A stretch of 63,905 nucleotides of DNA, taken from a virus. This document shows positions 45,814 through 54,598 of the stretch, one piece after another. Numbering within the stretch: the first letter of the stretch is position 1; every line of letters starts with the position of its first letter. The stretch lies in IMG/VR virus record IMGVR_UViG_3300037245_001426, positions 1 through 63,905 of that record; one strand, 5' to 3'. Below the pieces are notes generated by a model. The model saw nothing but the letters and a program-made list of their open reading frames with translations, made no database searches and had not been told where the DNA came from. Position numbers and translations under genes: made by a program.

Positions 45814-47535
45814 TCAGGCTCCGCGGGTTTCAACAGCACCAGTAACGTTGCACTGTCCAGACGCCGAGACTTGTGAGTCACGCAGATTGTGCTCAAGAGT
45901 GTTCGGCCGGAATTGCTGCAACACGATTAGCTCAGTATTGTCGCCACCACAACCTGGGTCGTAGTTGACTTCAATATCAACACAGTACGGCTCGCAAGGA
46001 TCAGACGAAGAAGTCTCCCAATCAGAAGCCTCGCCAGTCTGCTTGAGAGCTTCCTTGATCGTCGGCGTACCAGAAGCACTGACCGCGCTCAAGAATTCCC
46101 AAGTAAACTCGAAAGACACATCCATCGGCTCTTGGTCCGCCAGACGCACAGTGTCCAGCAGACCTCGATCGAGGATGTAATCATGCGGCGTGTTCTCAGT
46201 GAAAGTCAAGTTACCTTCGCCGATTTTGATTTCCAACTTACGCCCGTTAAACGTAACCGAACCACTAACGGCCGTGGCTACGGCAAGTACAGGACTAACC
46301 GTGATCTGCGAACTACCAGTAGCAGTCACACCTTTGACAGACTCCCAAGTAGAAACAGTCGCAGCACTGCCACCAGTAAGGCTCGCGCCAGTTCCGGTCA
46401 TCGCAGCGACGTCAGTAGCAGCAAGGGTGCCGCCAAATTCTACGATCCAATCCTTTTTCGGACCCTGACCTCCAGTCACCGTCAAATCACCTGGGGTGAT
46501 ATTACTCAACGCCTCAAGAGCCGCTTTAACCTGCGCAGCCGTGGCATCCGGCGCGATACCGGGAGACGTAGTCTGCCCAGAGTAAGTCAACGTGAACGTA
46601 CCGCCAGTGACGCTGCTATTGATGCGCACCGTCTGGATTTCGTCCACGGGCGCAATACCTGGATCCGTCTCAGTGATAGCCAGCGCAGGCCCAGTGCCAC
46701 CACTGAAGTTATCGACATTAGTCATCATCGTGACATCTTGCTCGCCGAGCGTACCACTGAAGGTAACAGTGACCGCTGAACCTGGCCAAGGACCGCCAGC
46801 GCATGTGGCCTCATCTTGCGGAATGGAATCCATCGCCTCAAGATAAAGCTCAATCTCCGCAGCCGTGGAGTCGTGCGGTATCTCTTCGGTTGAGTCGCCG
46901 CCGTAACTAATTACCGAGCCACCACCAGTTGGCGTACCTGTGACCGTAAGAGTCTGCTCCTCGTTGACGGCCGCCACGCCTGTGGTCGTCTCAGTGACGT
47001 CTACATCAGTGAGATCACCGCCAGTAAGGAGAGTACCGTCGCCAGTAATGAGTGCAACATCAGTCGCAGCAAACGTACTGATGAACGTGACAGTCCACTC
47101 AGGACTCGCACCTGCGACCGTAACCTTACCGGTTCCGATCGTGCTGAGGGCCTCAAGCGATGCTTGAACCGTCGCAGCGCTGGCGCCGTAGGCAATGGTG
47201 CCGGTGTCTTCACCGCCGAATTGCAGATTGAAAGTTCCTCCGCTCGTAGCGTCATCAATCTGGATGATCTGCTCCTCATTCGTTCCACCGCTATCGACCT
47301 TGGCCGAAACAGTGTACTCAGTGTCATCACTTCCAAATTTGACTGTAGCACCAACTGGCACAACATCGTCCATATTACTGATGGCGATGATCGATTCGCC
47401 AACCGGCTCCACAGAACCTGTAGTAGGCGTGTTCGTGCCATTATCGAAACCGTCGCGGATGTAAAGATCCGCCTGCTTCAAGTCAATCGGAGCGAAGCAC
47501 AGAAGCTGTGGCTCTGACCTGAGAAAACTATTCAT
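45814..47535 (-). CDS. Tail tube protein with three inserted repeat domains
   Basis: 573 residues from MNSFLRSEPQLLCFAPIDLK; GGAG lies just before this ATG, while the longer reading overlaps the upstream gene. The N-terminal and C-terminal parts (WEFLSAVSASGTPTIKEALK, CNVTGAVETRGA) look like a tube core. Between lie three copies, about 95 residues each, of a domain with GGTFTL-type opening, ATAAQVKAALEAL, TVTGG and VEFGGTLAATDV features, seen widely in phage structural proteins. They should decorate the outside of the tail. Confidence 0.8.
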   Translation of the reverse strand: MNSFLRSEPQLLCFAPIDLKQADLYIRDGFDNGTNTPTTGSVEPVGESIIAISNMDDVVPVGATVKFGSDDTEYTVSAKVDSGGTNEEQIIQIDDATSGGTFNLQFGGEDTGTIAYGASAATVQASLEALSTIGTGKVTVAGASPEWTVTFISTFAATDVALITGDGTLLTGGDLTDVDVTETTTGVAAVNEEQTLTVTGTPTGGGSVISYGGDSTEEIPHDSTAAEIELYLEAMDSIPQDEATCAGGPWPGSAVTVTFSGTLGEQDVTMMTNVDNFSGGTGPALAITETDPGIAPVDEIQTVRINSSVTGGTFTLTYSGQTTSPGIAPDATAAQVKAALEALSNITPGDLTVTGGQGPKKDWIVEFGGTLAATDVAAMTGTGASLTGGSAATVSTWESVKGVTATGSSQITVSPVLAVATAVSGSVTFNGRKLEIKIGEGNLTFTENTPHDYILDRGLLDTVRLADQEPMDVSFEFTWEFLSAVSASGTPTIKEALKQTGEASDWETSSSDPCEPYCVDIEVNYDPGCGGDNTELIVLQQFRPNTLEHNLRDSQVSASGQCNVTGAVETRGA

Positions 47536-47585
47536 CTTGATCTCCGGAGTTGAATTACCTAGGATTGCTGAGAGTTTACCCGCCC

Positions 47586-49118
47586 TCATTCGGTTACGAA
47601 CATTCGATACGTACACTCAATTGTTCCTTGCATCATTCTAACATCCTGCCGAATCTGACCAAAATCGCTAACGCGGGTAGCATTACGTTTATCATGTACT
47701 CTTCGCAATTGACCAACTAGAGTCTGCTCATCACACTGTCCGTCGCCATAACGGTACACACAAATTTCGTCCATAGCTTCCATGATCAGACCCTTGAGAC
47801 GTTCTGGTCCGTGGAAGTCGTGGTCCTGATTGTACCCCCATAAGATATTGATTTCAACCTCAAGTTTCCAATAGCCTTTGCTTAGCTCGGTGGCTTGCGG
47901 CCCATCCATACGAAATTCAATGTACTTTTGGTACTCAGGAGTAAATCGATAGGTTCCTTCAGCGAAGAAATGGATCTCATTGTCTGACGCGAATTGTCTA
48001 AAATACTCGCTACAAGAAGCCTTTATCCACCGAGCCGTGTGTGGTCGATCCGAGCATACTAGGTGGCTGGCGCTGGCTATTTGTGTGAATACTAGAGTGC
48101 TGGCCGCAGTAACATGGATGGCTACGTCGGGTATATTTGTTTGTAAAAATGCGAGTAGCGATAATGCATTTAGTGTGAACACGCGGGATGCTGTAGCTTC
48201 CTGCGTGTAATTGATAGTCGATGTTGATTCTGCCGCGTATATTGTGTTATTATTTGCACTCTGTATAAAAGTTATAGTAGACGTAGCGATAGACTCAAAA
48301 ATCTTTATACCGAAATTGGACTGTGTGAACGTTACAGCAGAGGCTGCTGTAAGTACCATTATTTTTTGAGATACAGCAGCGTGCGCGAACGTAACTGTGG
48401 ACTCAGCCGCCTTTTCAAGAATTACAATTTGCGGACCTATCCGGCCTTCTACGTCATTAGTACAAATGCCAGATATAAATGAGTCAATACTGTCAATGTA
48501 TTCACTGGTCTTTATAGTCGACGTGAATTGACCTGAGGTCAAATACAGCTTATCATCATTTGTTCCGCCCCACGGAGTATTTGTTCCGTCCCAAGATATA
48601 TCTTCTATACGTGAGTCTATGGCTCCGATGGCCTGGCTAGTTTTGATAGTGGACGTGAATTGCCCGGAAGTCAAGTATAACTTACCGTCGGCGTAGCCAC
48701 ACCAAGGAGTATTCGTGCCATCAAATGACACACCAGATGCGCTTATTTCAATAGATTGTACACTCACACTGGTCTTAACTGTAGATGTAAATTGACCTGA
48801 TTGAAGGTACAATGTTACATCGAGGGCTATTCCAAGCCATGGAGTATCAGTACCATCCCAAGATATTCCTTTATGCGTGGTATTTATGCCATCGATATCT
48901 CTACTTGATTTTATAGTTGACGTAAATTGACCTGAAGTCAAATAGAGTTTGCTAGTGTAGTCCCCGGCCCAAGGAGTGTTAGTGCCATCCCACGTTATGC
49001 CTTCAGGGGATAGATCTAATCCACCAATAAATTCACTAGTCTTGAGTGTAGACGTAAATTGGCCACTCTGCAAATACAGTTTATCGCCTTGAAAACCGCA
49101 CCAAGGTGTGTTAGCCAT
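47586..49118 (-). CDS. Tail protein with five propeller-like blades and STVTF repeats
   Basis: 510 residues. Residues 1-225 hold five repeats of the 37647-40565 type (NTPWCGFQGDKLYLQSGQFT and so on). Residues about 230-345 hold seven or so STVTF-type units. The C-terminal 150 residues (EYQKYIEFRMDGPQATELSK, then LKGLIMEAMDEICVYRYG) look like a tail terminator or head-tail joining domain, fitting its place between connectors and tube. Binding blades seem grafted on to a different tail protein here. Confidence 0.72.
   Translation of the reverse strand: MANTPWCGFQGDKLYLQSGQFTSTLKTSEFIGGLDLSPEGITWDGTNTPWAGDYTSKLYLTSGQFTSTIKSSRDIDGINTTHKGISWDGTDTPWLGIALDVTLYLQSGQFTSTVKTSVSVQSIEISASGVSFDGTNTPWCGYADGKLYLTSGQFTSTIKTSQAIGAIDSRIEDISWDGTNTPWGGTNDDKLYLTSGQFTSTIKTSEYIDSIDSFISGICTNDVEGRIGPQIVILEKAAESTVTFAHAAVSQKIMVLTAASAVTFTQSNFGIKIFESIATSTITFIQSANNNTIYAAESTSTINYTQEATASRVFTLNALSLLAFLQTNIPDVAIHVTAASTLVFTQIASASHLVCSDRPHTARWIKASCSEYFRQFASDNEIHFFAEGTYRFTPEYQKYIEFRMDGPQATELSKGYWKLEVEINILWGYNQDHDFHGPERLKGLIMEAMDEICVYRYGDGQCDEQTLVGQLRRVHDKRNATRVSDFGQIRQDVRMMQGTIECTYRMFVTE
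48130..49115 (-). repeat. Second block of propeller-blade and STVTF repeats
   Basis: Five blade units of about 129 bp at 48470-49110, plus STVTF-type units from 48130. Same amino-acid framework as the 38.1-40.6 kb block but more diverged at DNA level (LYLTSGQFTSTIKTS), so the blocks are not a fresh copy. Confidence 0.72.
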
Positions 49119-49744
49119 TACTTAATTCCTTGTACCGCTTGGAGCATTTCGATTAGGTCCAACTCATTGAAATGGCGACAAGGATAATCGTAATGCGCCC
49201 AGATCCTGAAATCAGCGGCTTTGACCTTACGACAAAATGAATAATCTCCGCCAACTTCGACAGTACCATCAGGGTTCCACGTGCGCATGAACGGCTGTTG
49301 ATCCTTTAATTTCAACATCACCCTACGGCTTACAATAAAACATCCGCTACCAATTGCGTCCACTTCCTGCAATCCGTTGCAGGACTCATGCGGCTTATAC
49401 GCGTCACCGACAGCGTCTAACGCGTTAAAGTACCAAGGGCGGTCACCTGGTGTGGAGTTATGCCAGACAGGTGTCGGCAGGCCAATCAAGTCGCAATCAA
49501 ATTCCACCAAATCTAGAGGATTGTTAACCGGAGGATTGTCGTCATCCATTGAAAGCCAATAATCCTCTCCACCCTTCAGGAAATCGTGCATACAATGGTG
49601 TAAATTATTTACGTAAGGGCTATGAGTGGGACAGTCATGGCGCACCCTATAGCGGTTATCCGAAAGGATACGACAGATCGCAAAGTGGACATGCTTATGC
49701 AGCCACCCTTTACCGTTCGGAACTGTTACGTAAACACTGCTCAT
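49118..49744 (-). CDS. GT-A-fold glycosyltransferase-like protein
   Basis: 208 residues. SMDDDNPPVNNPLDLVEFD (D67-D69) fits the nucleotide-sugar/metal-binding DxD, and VDAIGSGCFIVSRRVMLKLK resembles the acceptor-side strand and helix in family 2-like enzymes. VGGDYSFCRKVKAADFRIWA follows the usual ED-like helix. Its position amid connector and tail genes suggests it modifies a virion protein, rather than host LPS. Activity unproven. Confidence 0.68.
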   Translation of the reverse strand: MSSVYVTVPNGKGWLHKHVHFAICRILSDNRYRVRHDCPTHSPYVNNLHHCMHDFLKGGEDYWLSMDDDNPPVNNPLDLVEFDCDLIGLPTPVWHNSTPGDRPWYFNALDAVGDAYKPHESCNGLQEVDAIGSGCFIVSRRVMLKLKDQQPFMRTWNPDGTVEVGGDYSFCRKVKAADFRIWAHYDYPCRHFNELDLIEMLQAVQGIK

Positions 49745-50256
49745 TGCTTAACCGTGATTCCCTTCTGAGCCTTGAAGTCCTCGAAAGTGTTCAACTTGTT
49801 ACGGCGGCGTCCCATAGCCGGGTGTTCAGGGTCCATGGCGTTGACGTCGCCTTCATCTTCTTCTAGTCCCAGAGCGCGTTTGGCCTGAATGGCTTGCAGA
49901 ACTTCCTTGTCCTCTCTAATAGCTGGCTCATGCTTATGCGCGCGGTCATTATAGAAATCAGCGCAATCCGTTTCCGTACATACGTGGCACACCGATGGAA
50001 ATGCTGCGACAGCGGCATTAGCGAAGTCTTCAGGTACCATGAGCATACCAATCCAGATGCCTGTAGGACTGTCATTCTCGGTATCGTCGTCGTGATGCCC
50101 CGCAACCTTATCGTAGTGCCAACCGCCAAACTTGTCGACGAAATGTGACCAATCCATGCTGTCACGCACAGCCGGAGCTAGAGTGTTAAAGTCCGGGAAC
50201 TGGTGCCCGCCGCCATTCTTGAGACCGATCTTGACTTTCAGGGGAACGAGTTCCAT
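49741..50256 (-). CDS. Hypothetical head-tail region protein (171 aa)
   Basis: MELVPLKVKIGLKNGGGHQF, then SMDWSHFVDKFGGWHYDKVA with many His and Asp, and two Cys pairs (CHVCTETDCADF) that may bind metal. C-terminal Lys-rich tail. Lies between two tail or connector genes; role unknown. GGAGTTGCATA upstream. Confidence 0.6.
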   Translation of the reverse strand: MELVPLKVKIGLKNGGGHQFPDFNTLAPAVRDSMDWSHFVDKFGGWHYDKVAGHHDDDTENDSPTGIWIGMLMVPEDFANAAVAAFPSVCHVCTETDCADFYNDRAHKHEPAIREDKEVLQAIQAKRALGLEEDEGDVNAMDPEHPAMGRRRNKLNTFEDFKAQKGITVKQ

Positions 50257-50753
50257 TATGCAACTCCAATTTCTTGTGAGAATGTTAGTGGTGATTCAGC
50301 TTTCAAATCCACAATCTTATTCCGTACAGCACCTTCCATTACACGACCCACAATCAACCACCCGGTATTCAATTCAAAGTCTTCGACTTCAGCAATCTGG
50401 TAACGTTGGTTCTCCCAGGTGAAGTAGCCATCTACTTTGATTTCAAAATCACCGACATCCCTACGATCTACAATCAGCTTACGTGTACCAGTATTATAGA
50501 GACCGCCGTAAGTCATATTCTTTCCAGCGGCAATATACGCTAAGTCAAACTCGAACTTTTGCGTAAGATTGCGTGGCAGAATTATCACTTTACGGACGTT
50601 CAAGTAATCTGTGACGTTATCACGAACGCCAGTCTTATAGTCCACGTCCTCTGAAGTCACGTTATAGAACGTGACCTCGAAGCCATATTCCTTTTTCAAG
50701 GAGTACAGAACCTTGCGGATGTGCCGTGTTGCTTTTCGTCGCGGTTGTATCAT
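50256..50753 (-). CDS. Head-closure/neck-like protein (165 aa)
   Basis: The start MIQPRRKATRHIRKVLYSL is used because its ATG overlaps the previous stop. The body (YNVTSEDVDYKTGVRDNVTD, then IILPRNLTQKFEFDLAYIAA, then YFTWENQRYQIAEVEDFEL) has the SH3-like strands of head-closure proteins. Its location between coat and tube genes supports a neck role. Confidence 0.68.
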   Translation of the reverse strand: MIQPRRKATRHIRKVLYSLKKEYGFEVTFYNVTSEDVDYKTGVRDNVTDYLNVRKVIILPRNLTQKFEFDLAYIAAGKNMTYGGLYNTGTRKLIVDRRDVGDFEIKVDGYFTWENQRYQIAEVEDFELNTGWLIVGRVMEGAVRNKIVDLKAESPLTFSQEIGVA

Positions 50754-51022
50754 CTGAAAAATTGAAGAGCTATACTGCCGACAGCAGCAGCGATGCCTGT
50801 GGCCATGAGCCAAAAAACCTTGTTGTTCCTACCATTTGCTTGCTCAAGTCTGTCTAATCGAGTGCTGACATCCTTAGGATTAGATTGCTCAAGTCGATCG
50901 AGTCTCAGAAGAACGCCTGGCTTACTAGGGTCCGAGGGATCACCAACTACTGCTAATACGATGACGTCCAATTTCTCTCTGATTTGCTTCAGTTCGCCGG
51001 CTAAGGCAGCTAGGCCATCCAT
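50750..51022 (-). CDS. Coiled-coil protein with C-terminal membrane span (90 aa)
   Basis: The start MDGLAALAGELKQIREKLDV follows CAAGGAGAGCG. Leu-zipper-like helix with repeated RLDRLEQ, then a C-terminal span (VFWLMATGIAAAVGSIAL). The layout is that of XhlA-like cell-surface hemolysin/holin-associated proteins. An unusual place, right after the coat protein hairpin; could be a lysis or neck-associated protein. Confidence 0.6.
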   Translation of the reverse strand: MDGLAALAGELKQIREKLDVIVLAVVGDPSDPSKPGVLLRLDRLEQSNPKDVSTRLDRLEQANGRNNKVFWLMATGIAAAVGSIALQFFR

Positions 51023-51040
51023 ATCGCTCTCCTTGTTAAA

Positions 51041-51085
51041 GTTACCAGATCCCGAGTCCCAAATTGGGACTCGGGTAATGGTAAC
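51041..51085 (-). terminator. Strong hairpin after the coat gene
   Basis: GTTACCA...CCCGAGTCCC-AAATT-GGGACTCGGG...TGGTAAC, a 10-bp perfect inner stem and 7-bp outer stem, starting two bases after the coat stop. On the minus strand it is followed by TTTAAC, only a weak U-run. It should partly stop transcription or protect the coat mRNA 3' end, so coat is made in excess over the genes after it. Confidence 0.75.
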
Positions 51086-51086
51086 T

Positions 51087-52514
51087 TTAACCAAGCATGA
51101 CTGCGCCCAAGTCCTCGTCAAGAACCTTGACACCAGCCAAAATGTCCAACGTCACGAGATGTCCCTGTGACGTACCATTGTACGTGATGGTGACACGAAC
51201 GGACATGTCATTGAAGTTGGCCACGCCACTGAGCGCGCCAGTTCCACCCCGCGGCTGCGCCAACGGTCGCGACACGAGCGACAAAGCATTGCGATGGAAC
51301 GCAAAGTTGTAGTCGCCGTTCGGGCCATAATTGACAATGTCATTATCCGACAAAGCAGCATCAAGCGGACGATCAAGTAGGACGTAGTAATCACTACCAT
51401 CCAAGATCACGCGGATGATTCTGTACTCGCCAGATCGCAGAGTAGCACCGGACGAAAAAGAAACCAATTGCCCTTGAATGGGAACAGCAGTAGTGCTGCT
51501 ATCATCATCAATCTTGATGCGCTTGGCATAGCCAGTCGGGTAAGACGTGACACCCGCGTGCCCAGCCAGATCAACAGTGTTGGTAAGAAACTCAGTGATG
51601 TCCGAAGTTCCAACTGCAATGTCCGTACGCAGAGGGCGATCCATAGTCCAATTGTTCGTGTTGATCGCCGTGATCCGGAAAGGCTGCAGGTCTCCTTCGA
51701 TTATGACGTACTGTCCCGCTGTACAGATGGTCCCGTCGTCGACGGCCCATATGAGATCGCCCTTGGACCCACCGGTACCCAGCTCATCAGCGTGAAGAGT
51801 GCTGACCGCGGTCGTTGGATCAGGCACATTCTGACACATGAAAATGTCGAACCCAAGCTTACGCCCGATAGAAGCCTCGCGCAAAGCCGTTCCATCGTCA
51901 CCGACCTTATTGGCCTCGGTGAAGGTGTCCAACTTCAACATCTCGGTTTCGGTACCTGGTGCTACGATCAAATTCCGTCCGGACATCCAAGCGTTGTTCC
52001 GGTTCATAATCTCACGAGTATCAAGGATGTACCCCTTGACCACAGTGTCACTCACCTGACCAAGTTGGCCAGCGGAGTTATCGAGGAACTGATAGACCTG
52101 ACCGAGCAGAATTCGATCGATGGAACGTGCCAACGCCGTGCCTGCCGGGCCGAGGTACTGTGTGACAAGATCAGCAAAACTCTTGCTCTCCTCACCATCC
52201 CGAATTAGGAAGGATGTGTGGATGTGCTGGTCGAGCTTCACCGGGACATTGACTGCAGTCGCGTCCTGGACCGTAACATCGTCATTGACGTCTTTACGCT
52301 CAGCCTCAAACTCACCAGGCTTACGGGTATTGACTACGTCGCCAAAGCTGGCGATCTCTTCAGAAAAATCGGTATGCACCAACTGGCCGATGACCATGTT
52401 CTCTTCGAGAATAGCCAGAGTCTCTTGAGCCCAAACGATGGGATTCCAAGCGCGATCGTCCGTGTCAAAATCGTTGGTGAAGTAAAGTCGGCTAACTTTC
52501 GGAAGAAAGTTCAT
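51087..52514 (-). CDS. Major capsid protein (P22 coat-like)
   Basis: 475 residues from MNFLPKVSRLYFTN, since GGAGACACAA lies upstream. QETLAILEENMVIGQLVHTD then FGDVVNTRKPGEFEAERKD matches the N-terminal arm and E-loop region of P22-type HK97-fold coats. A large insert (residues about 215-330) with DGTICTAGQYVIIEGDLQPF may be an inserted surface domain. Followed by a strong hairpin, preceded by scaffold. High expression expected. Confidence 0.88.
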   Translation of the reverse strand: MNFLPKVSRLYFTNDFDTDDRAWNPIVWAQETLAILEENMVIGQLVHTDFSEEIASFGDVVNTRKPGEFEAERKDVNDDVTVQDATAVNVPVKLDQHIHTSFLIRDGEESKSFADLVTQYLGPAGTALARSIDRILLGQVYQFLDNSAGQLGQVSDTVVKGYILDTREIMNRNNAWMSGRNLIVAPGTETEMLKLDTFTEANKVGDDGTALREASIGRKLGFDIFMCQNVPDPTTAVSTLHADELGTGGSKGDLIWAVDDGTICTAGQYVIIEGDLQPFRITAINTNNWTMDRPLRTDIAVGTSDITEFLTNTVDLAGHAGVTSYPTGYAKRIKIDDDSSTTAVPIQGQLVSFSSGATLRSGEYRIIRVILDGSDYYVLLDRPLDAALSDNDIVNYGPNGDYNFAFHRNALSLVSRPLAQPRGGTGALSGVANFNDMSVRVTITYNGTSQGHLVTLDILAGVKVLDEDLGAVMLG

Positions 52515-52566
52515 TTGTGTCTCCATGGAGTATGTTCAGATTTACAGAACCCGGATTGGTTCCCGT

Positions 52567-53397
52567 CTATTGTCGCCCGTAAAGTAGTTCCGGTTTTTCT
52601 TTACGTAGTCTACGGTATTCCTTCGGATCATTCTCGGCAATCTTTACTATATTTGGCGTCTTCCCTGACTTGTAGCTACCCGTGCCACCTATCCCACTCT
52701 TCTTGGTTTCTTCAAAAAGATTCGCATATCGATCGAGTTCACGCATCCGCTTAACAGCCTCAGGGACTGTGATATCCAGCACAATCGGTTTATCGTTCTT
52801 ATCGGTATCCGCGAATTTGACACGAGGCTCGAAGGTGCCCGTGGGCCTGCCTTCGTCATCCAGTTTTTCCACCAATTTTGTTTTTGGTGTTAAGAGCGCG
52901 GCAATTTGTTCCACAGCGATCGCCTTATTGAGGCTCGCTGCTCTGGTAACTTCAGTTTCGATCATCAATTCAGAGTGTTTGTCTCGCCAAGAATCTCGTT
53001 CACTCTTGGTGTCAACCAACTCTGCATCATACGTTTTTCGCAACTTGTCTTCCTGGATCTTGGCTTTCTCTTCAGCCGTCATATACTGCGATTGGAGGTT
53101 CTCAATCTGACCCTGCAAAGAGTCTCGTTCCTCCTGTGAGAGTGCGCTGTTCTTACGCAACTCGCCTAGCTGCGTAGCCAACTGCTTGTTCTTCTCTTGA
53201 GCTTTCCTTTTCTCTTCAGCAACAAACGTGTTGACTTGTTCCTGGGTGAACGTCTTTTCTCCAGCAGCAGAAGCGGCCGCGGCAGCAGCCGTGGCGGCAG
53301 CGGCCGCCGCACCACCATCGCCCTCAGGATCATCACCGCCGTCACCGGCGCCATCAAATTTCAGAATCAAAGCCTTGGATCTCAGAAAACGGAGCAT
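52567..53397 (-). CDS. Scaffolding protein
   Basis: 276 residues from MLRFLRSKALILKFDGAGDG, with AGGAGAG upstream. A Gly/Ala-rich acidic linker (EGDGGAAAAAATAAAAAASA, residues 24-43) is followed by a long coiled coil (EKRKAQEKNKQLATQLGELR) and a basic end (EYRRLRKEKPELLYGRQ), as in scaffolds that dock coat through a C-terminal positive patch. Directly upstream of the coat gene. Confidence 0.85.
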   Translation of the reverse strand: MLRFLRSKALILKFDGAGDGGDDPEGDGGAAAAAATAAAAAASAAGEKTFTQEQVNTFVAEEKRKAQEKNKQLATQLGELRKNSALSQEERDSLQGQIENLQSQYMTAEEKAKIQEDKLRKTYDAELVDTKSERDSWRDKHSELMIETEVTRAASLNKAIAVEQIAALLTPKTKLVEKLDDEGRPTGTFEPRVKFADTDKNDKPIVLDITVPEAVKRMRELDRYANLFEETKKSGIGGTGSYKSGKTPNIVKIAENDPKEYRRLRKEKPELLYGRQ

Positions 53398-53450
53398 TAA
53401 AACTCTCCTGGCCCGTGAAAGTTGCAAACACAAAGTCAGCACGGTCCTGA

Positions 53451-53912
53451 CTATGCGCGATTGATTTTCAACGTTCTCGATGTTGCTAGATAAGGCATCA
53501 GAAACCGCCACGCGGTCAAATTCGGAATGCCGGCCACTATATGCGGGATTGTATCCAGAGGGTATCTATTAGTCCGGATGCCTGCATATGTGTGAGATGT
53601 CGAATTCAAATTCTCAACTTCCATATCAGGATCAATACCGTCAAGTAGCGAAAAAGCCAATTCGTAAGTTGCATTCTCTATGTCTTCAGGAACTTCCTCA
53701 TCACCCTCAACATCGTCACCGTAGTACCGAGGGAATTCAAGTTCCTGATCGTCGTCAACCAAGGCGCCACTAAAACGTAGGCGATCAATACGCATGGATG
53801 CCTCAGTCAAAGCGATTACTCGCTCGTCCGGCGTGGCATCGAACCAAGTTTGATTGTGCAACTTGTTCCGAAAATACGTGTCGCCATCTGCTCTAGTGCC
53901 GTAGTTTGCCAT
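53451..53912 (-). CDS. Head-tail adaptor (gp6/DnaT-like)
   Basis: 153 residues. MANYGTRADGDTYFRNKLHN, then FDATPDERVIALTEASMRID, LEFPRYYGDDVEG and VPEDIENATYELAFSLLDG, matching the helical adaptor family that links portal to neck. GAGGTG upstream. Its place before scaffold and coat is a known variant order. Confidence 0.75.
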   Translation of the reverse strand: MANYGTRADGDTYFRNKLHNQTWFDATPDERVIALTEASMRIDRLRFSGALVDDDQELEFPRYYGDDVEGDEEVPEDIENATYELAFSLLDGIDPDMEVENLNSTSHTYAGIRTNRYPLDTIPHIVAGIPNLTAWRFLMPYLATSRTLKINRA

Positions 53913-53915
53913 GTC

Positions 53916-54596
53916 TTACACCTCAACAGGGAGCCAAAGTAGTATAACAAAACCGTTCAGAATTAAATCACAAGGCGGAGTAGGGACACTATGATCATTA
54001 AGATCTACAATCAAATTTAGATATACTTTGTGTGGCCCTGTAAGACCTGAAAATCTCTCCGACTTAAGTTCGAGATTTCCGACCGAAGTTACACCCAATA
54101 CTGCCTTCGGGGTAACTATGGACGTAAATATATCGGCTTCAGTCGCGGTTAATCCATCAGCACCGTTAGCCGGCGCAGTACCCATAGAAATGTCACCATC
54201 CCAATCGGCATCAACGCCTGCTGAACTTTTTGTTATAGTTAAAGATACACCAGCAGCCTGCGTAATAGCAGGTGTGCTCCCAAATTCCCAAATCAATCTG
54301 CTCCCGTAGGCGGGGCCTGGAGGGCCGTCCGCCAAGGGAACAACAACATTGGTTAATTTAATATGGGTAGATTGATACTTGGCAAGACTATTCCTGTCTA
54401 TTTCAAGTCCCGAATCATTAGCAGGAATGCTGCCAGCTACTTCGCCTTGCGCACCCAAATAAGTCTGCATAGCTGCAATTTCAGATACAATTTGATCATA
54501 ATCAGACTTGTCAGCTTCACGCCTGACACCTAAAGCGGCATCCCTAGTAGGGCTGCTACCATCCCATACCGAATTAGGGTAAGCGTTGTGGCCCAT
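53916..54596 (-). CDS. Virion decoration protein with N-terminal WDG module (226 aa)
   Basis: The start MGHNAYPNSVWDGSSPTRDA is preferred (GGGAGACGA upstream; longer frame overlaps the gene before). Residues 5-50 form the WDG module shared with 54599-55345 and 59020-60225. The rest (LVIADGPPGPAYGSRLIWEF-like) is a beta-sandwich, ending in a hydrophobic DLILNGFVILLWLPVEV. Probably a head decoration or fibre. Confidence 0.65.
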   Translation of the reverse strand: MGHNAYPNSVWDGSSPTRDAALGVRREADKSDYDQIVSEIAAMQTYLGAQGEVAGSIPANDSGLEIDRNSLAKYQSTHIKLTNVVVPLADGPPGPAYGSRLIWEFGSTPAITQAAGVSLTITKSSAGVDADWDGDISMGTAPANGADGLTATEADIFTSIVTPKAVLGVTSVGNLELKSERFSGLTGPHKVYLNLIVDLNDHSVPTPPCDLILNGFVILLWLPVEV

Positions 54597-54598
54597 GC

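Noticed and set aside
46132-46779. 215-codon plus-strand ORF opposite the tube gene
   Set aside because: Ser/Arg-rich mirror of repeat-domain codons; no start signal.
51468-52208. 246-codon plus-strand ORF opposite the coat gene
   Set aside because: Shadow of the coat reading frame; no RBS and no protein-like composition.
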